From contig SXOW01000344.1 of the NCBI GenBank assembly GCA_005778315.1, positions 1 to 5,937 of the forward strand: a DNA stretch of 5,937 nucleotides. Reading direction: 5' to 3'. Below the pieces are notes generated by a model that saw only the letters and a program-made list of their open reading frames with translations, searched no databases and had not been told where the DNA came from. Origin of the DNA: Acidobacteriota bacterium. Lineage in GTDB: Bacteria > Acidobacteriota > Vicinamibacteria > Vicinamibacterales > UBA8438. Each line of letters begins with the position of its first letter. The first letter of the stretch is position 1. Shown here piece by piece: positions 4,985 through 5,937 of this stretch. The position numbers and the translations under genes were made by a program.

Positions 4985-5937
4985 CGATGCTCGATCGCAT
5001 GCGTCAGCACAAAGGCTGGTTGAAGTGGAGCCTGGCGCTGGTGTGTCTCACTTTCGTATTCCTGTACGTCCCCTCCTTCGTCCAGCCGGTGCCGCAAGTT
5101 ACCGGGGCCATGACCGATGTCCTGGCACGCGTGGGCGACGAGGAAATTACGGTCGGCGAGTTCCGGACCATCTACCTGCAACAGCTTCAGAACTACCAGG
5201 CACAGTCCGGCGGGGAGATCACGTCAGAGATTCTGCAATCGATGGGCATCGACCGCCAGTTGCTGCAGCAGATGATTGACGAATACGCCGCGTACGCGGA
5301 AGCGGACCGATTGGGGTTCGCCGTGACCGATGCCGAGGTGCGCGAACGCATCGTGTCGTTGCCGGCGTTCCAACAAAATGGACAGTTCGTGGGCGAAGAA
5401 GCCTACATGAAGTTGCTGCGGGTGCAGCAGCCGCCGACGTCGCCTGCACAGTTTGAGGACAATGTACGCCGCGCACTCACCCTCGAGCGACTCCAGGCGG
5501 CCGTCACCGATTGGATCACCATCAGCGACGAGGACCTGCAGAAGGAATACACCGACCGAAACGAGCAGGTCCGGGTGAGCGCCATCTCGTTCCGGGCTGA
5601 CGACTTCCGCGAAGGGATCGAGGCGACCGACGAGGACGTCGCTGCTCTGTACGCCCAGGAGGCCGTCAACTACCTCGTGCCGGAGAAGCGCCGAATCCGC
5701 TTCGTGCTCATCGACGTGCCTGCCTTGAAGGATGCGGTGACGCCGACTGACGCCGACGTGCAGTCGTACTACGACAACAATCTCGATCGGTATACGGAAC
5801 CGACCACGCTGCGCGCCAGCCAGATTCTGTTGCGTACCGGGGGCCAGGACGTTGACGAAATCCGTGCCCGTGCGGAGGCGATTGTGGCCGAGGCCCGGGC
5901 CGGAGCAGACTTCGCGGCGCTCGCCATGGAGCACTCC
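4981..5937 (+). CDS. ppiD: PpiD/SurA-type membrane-anchored periplasmic peptidyl-prolyl isomerase/chaperone, 3' end beyond window
   Basis: Periplasmic folding factor anchored in the inner membrane, of the family that receives proteins leaving the Sec translocon. The 319 visible residues show a short basic cytosolic tail (RMRQHKGWLKW, 6-16), one uncleaved membrane segment (about 17-35), then a SurA_N-like chaperone region. ARVGDEEITVGEF (49-61) is the typical opening of that region, followed by helical stretches including RQLLQQMIDEYA (92-103), where SurA-like proteins usually read LL.QLID. A parvulin rotamase domain begins near 277 with LRASQILLRTGG and continues through ARAEAIVAEARAGADFAALA (296-315), a standard parvulin helix, before the window ends. 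Position 281 is Gln where active parvulins usually have the His of the HIL/SHIL motif, so this domain may be weak or inactive, as is the parvulin domain of E. coli PpiD. The gene diverges from the cyclase-mre operon. PpiD is preferred over SurA because the N-terminus is a membrane anchor rather than a cleavable signal. Confidence 0.88.
   Translation, partial: MTMLDRMRQHKGWLKWSLALVCLTFVFLYVPSFVQPVPQVTGAMTDVLARVGDEEITVGEFRTIYLQQLQNYQAQSGGEITSEILQSMGIDRQLLQQMIDEYAAYAEADRLGFAVTDAEVRERIVSLPAFQQNGQFVGEEAYMKLLRVQQPPTSPAQFEDNVRRALTLERLQAAVTDWITISDEDLQKEYTDRNEQVRVSAISFRADDFREGIEATDEDVAALYAQEAVNYLVPEKRRIRFVLIDVPALKDAVTPTDADVQSYYDNNLDRYTEPTTLRASQILLRTGGQDVDEIRARAEAIVAEARAGADFAALAMEHS

Noticed and set aside
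5224..5934. 236-codon minus-strand open frame opposite ppiD.
   Set aside because: It mirrors the real ppiD reading frame, which has membrane, SurA_N and parvulin signatures; the antisense product has no recognisable domain.

Overview
The window is high-GC bacterial chromosome holding the start of the cell-shape (rod complex) cluster. It carries six protein genes: five on the minus strand, reading from about 4440 down through the left edge, and one on the plus strand that runs off the right edge. Minus-strand order is a GAF-GGDEF nucleotide cyclase, mreB, mreC, mreD and mrdA (PBP2, only the first 171 codons). The plus-strand gene is the first 319 codons of a PpiD/SurA-type periplasmic folding factor. 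GC-rich coding, the wording of the PBP2 and GGDEF motifs, and a cyclase sitting beside mreBCD suggest Acidobacteriota (perhaps the Vicinamibacteria group). This is recall of family style, not a search result.

Layout. 1-513: 5' part of mrdA. 514-580: short spacer with a small tandem repeat at the mreD stop. 581-1102 mreD, 1099-1944 mreC and 1937-2962 mreB are joined by 4-nt and 8-nt overlaps, as expected of a translationally coupled operon. 2963-3009: a 47-nt gap with a strong ribosome site for mreB and no terminator. 3010-4440 (or 4461): the cyclase gene. About 4462-4980: a divergent control region with a locally AT-rich core, a perfect 13-bp tandem repeat, an extended -10 promoter reading left, several inverted repeats and a doubtful 43-codon ORF that runs into the ppiD start. 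4981-5937: ppiD, incomplete.

How the genes fit together. MreB filaments, the membrane proteins MreC and MreD, and the transpeptidase PBP2 form the elongasome that directs lateral wall synthesis; rodA would be expected just beyond the left edge. The PpiD-like protein is a membrane-anchored periplasmic chaperone. The cyclase is apparently co-transcribed ahead of mreB, so a cyclic dinucleotide signal may be tied to cell elongation.

The most interesting point is in the cyclase. It keeps the metal and GGDEF residues and an RxxD inhibitory site. Both residues that read the guanine base in ordinary diguanylate cyclases are changed: the Asn to Thr365 and the Asp to Ser374. Asp-to-Ser at this place is the hallmark of the hybrid-promiscuous (Hypr) GGDEF enzymes that make 3',3'-cGAMP. 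The protein is therefore a candidate cGAMP synthase, or an enzyme of altered specificity, in a cell-shape operon. This is an inference from alignment by eye and has not been tested.
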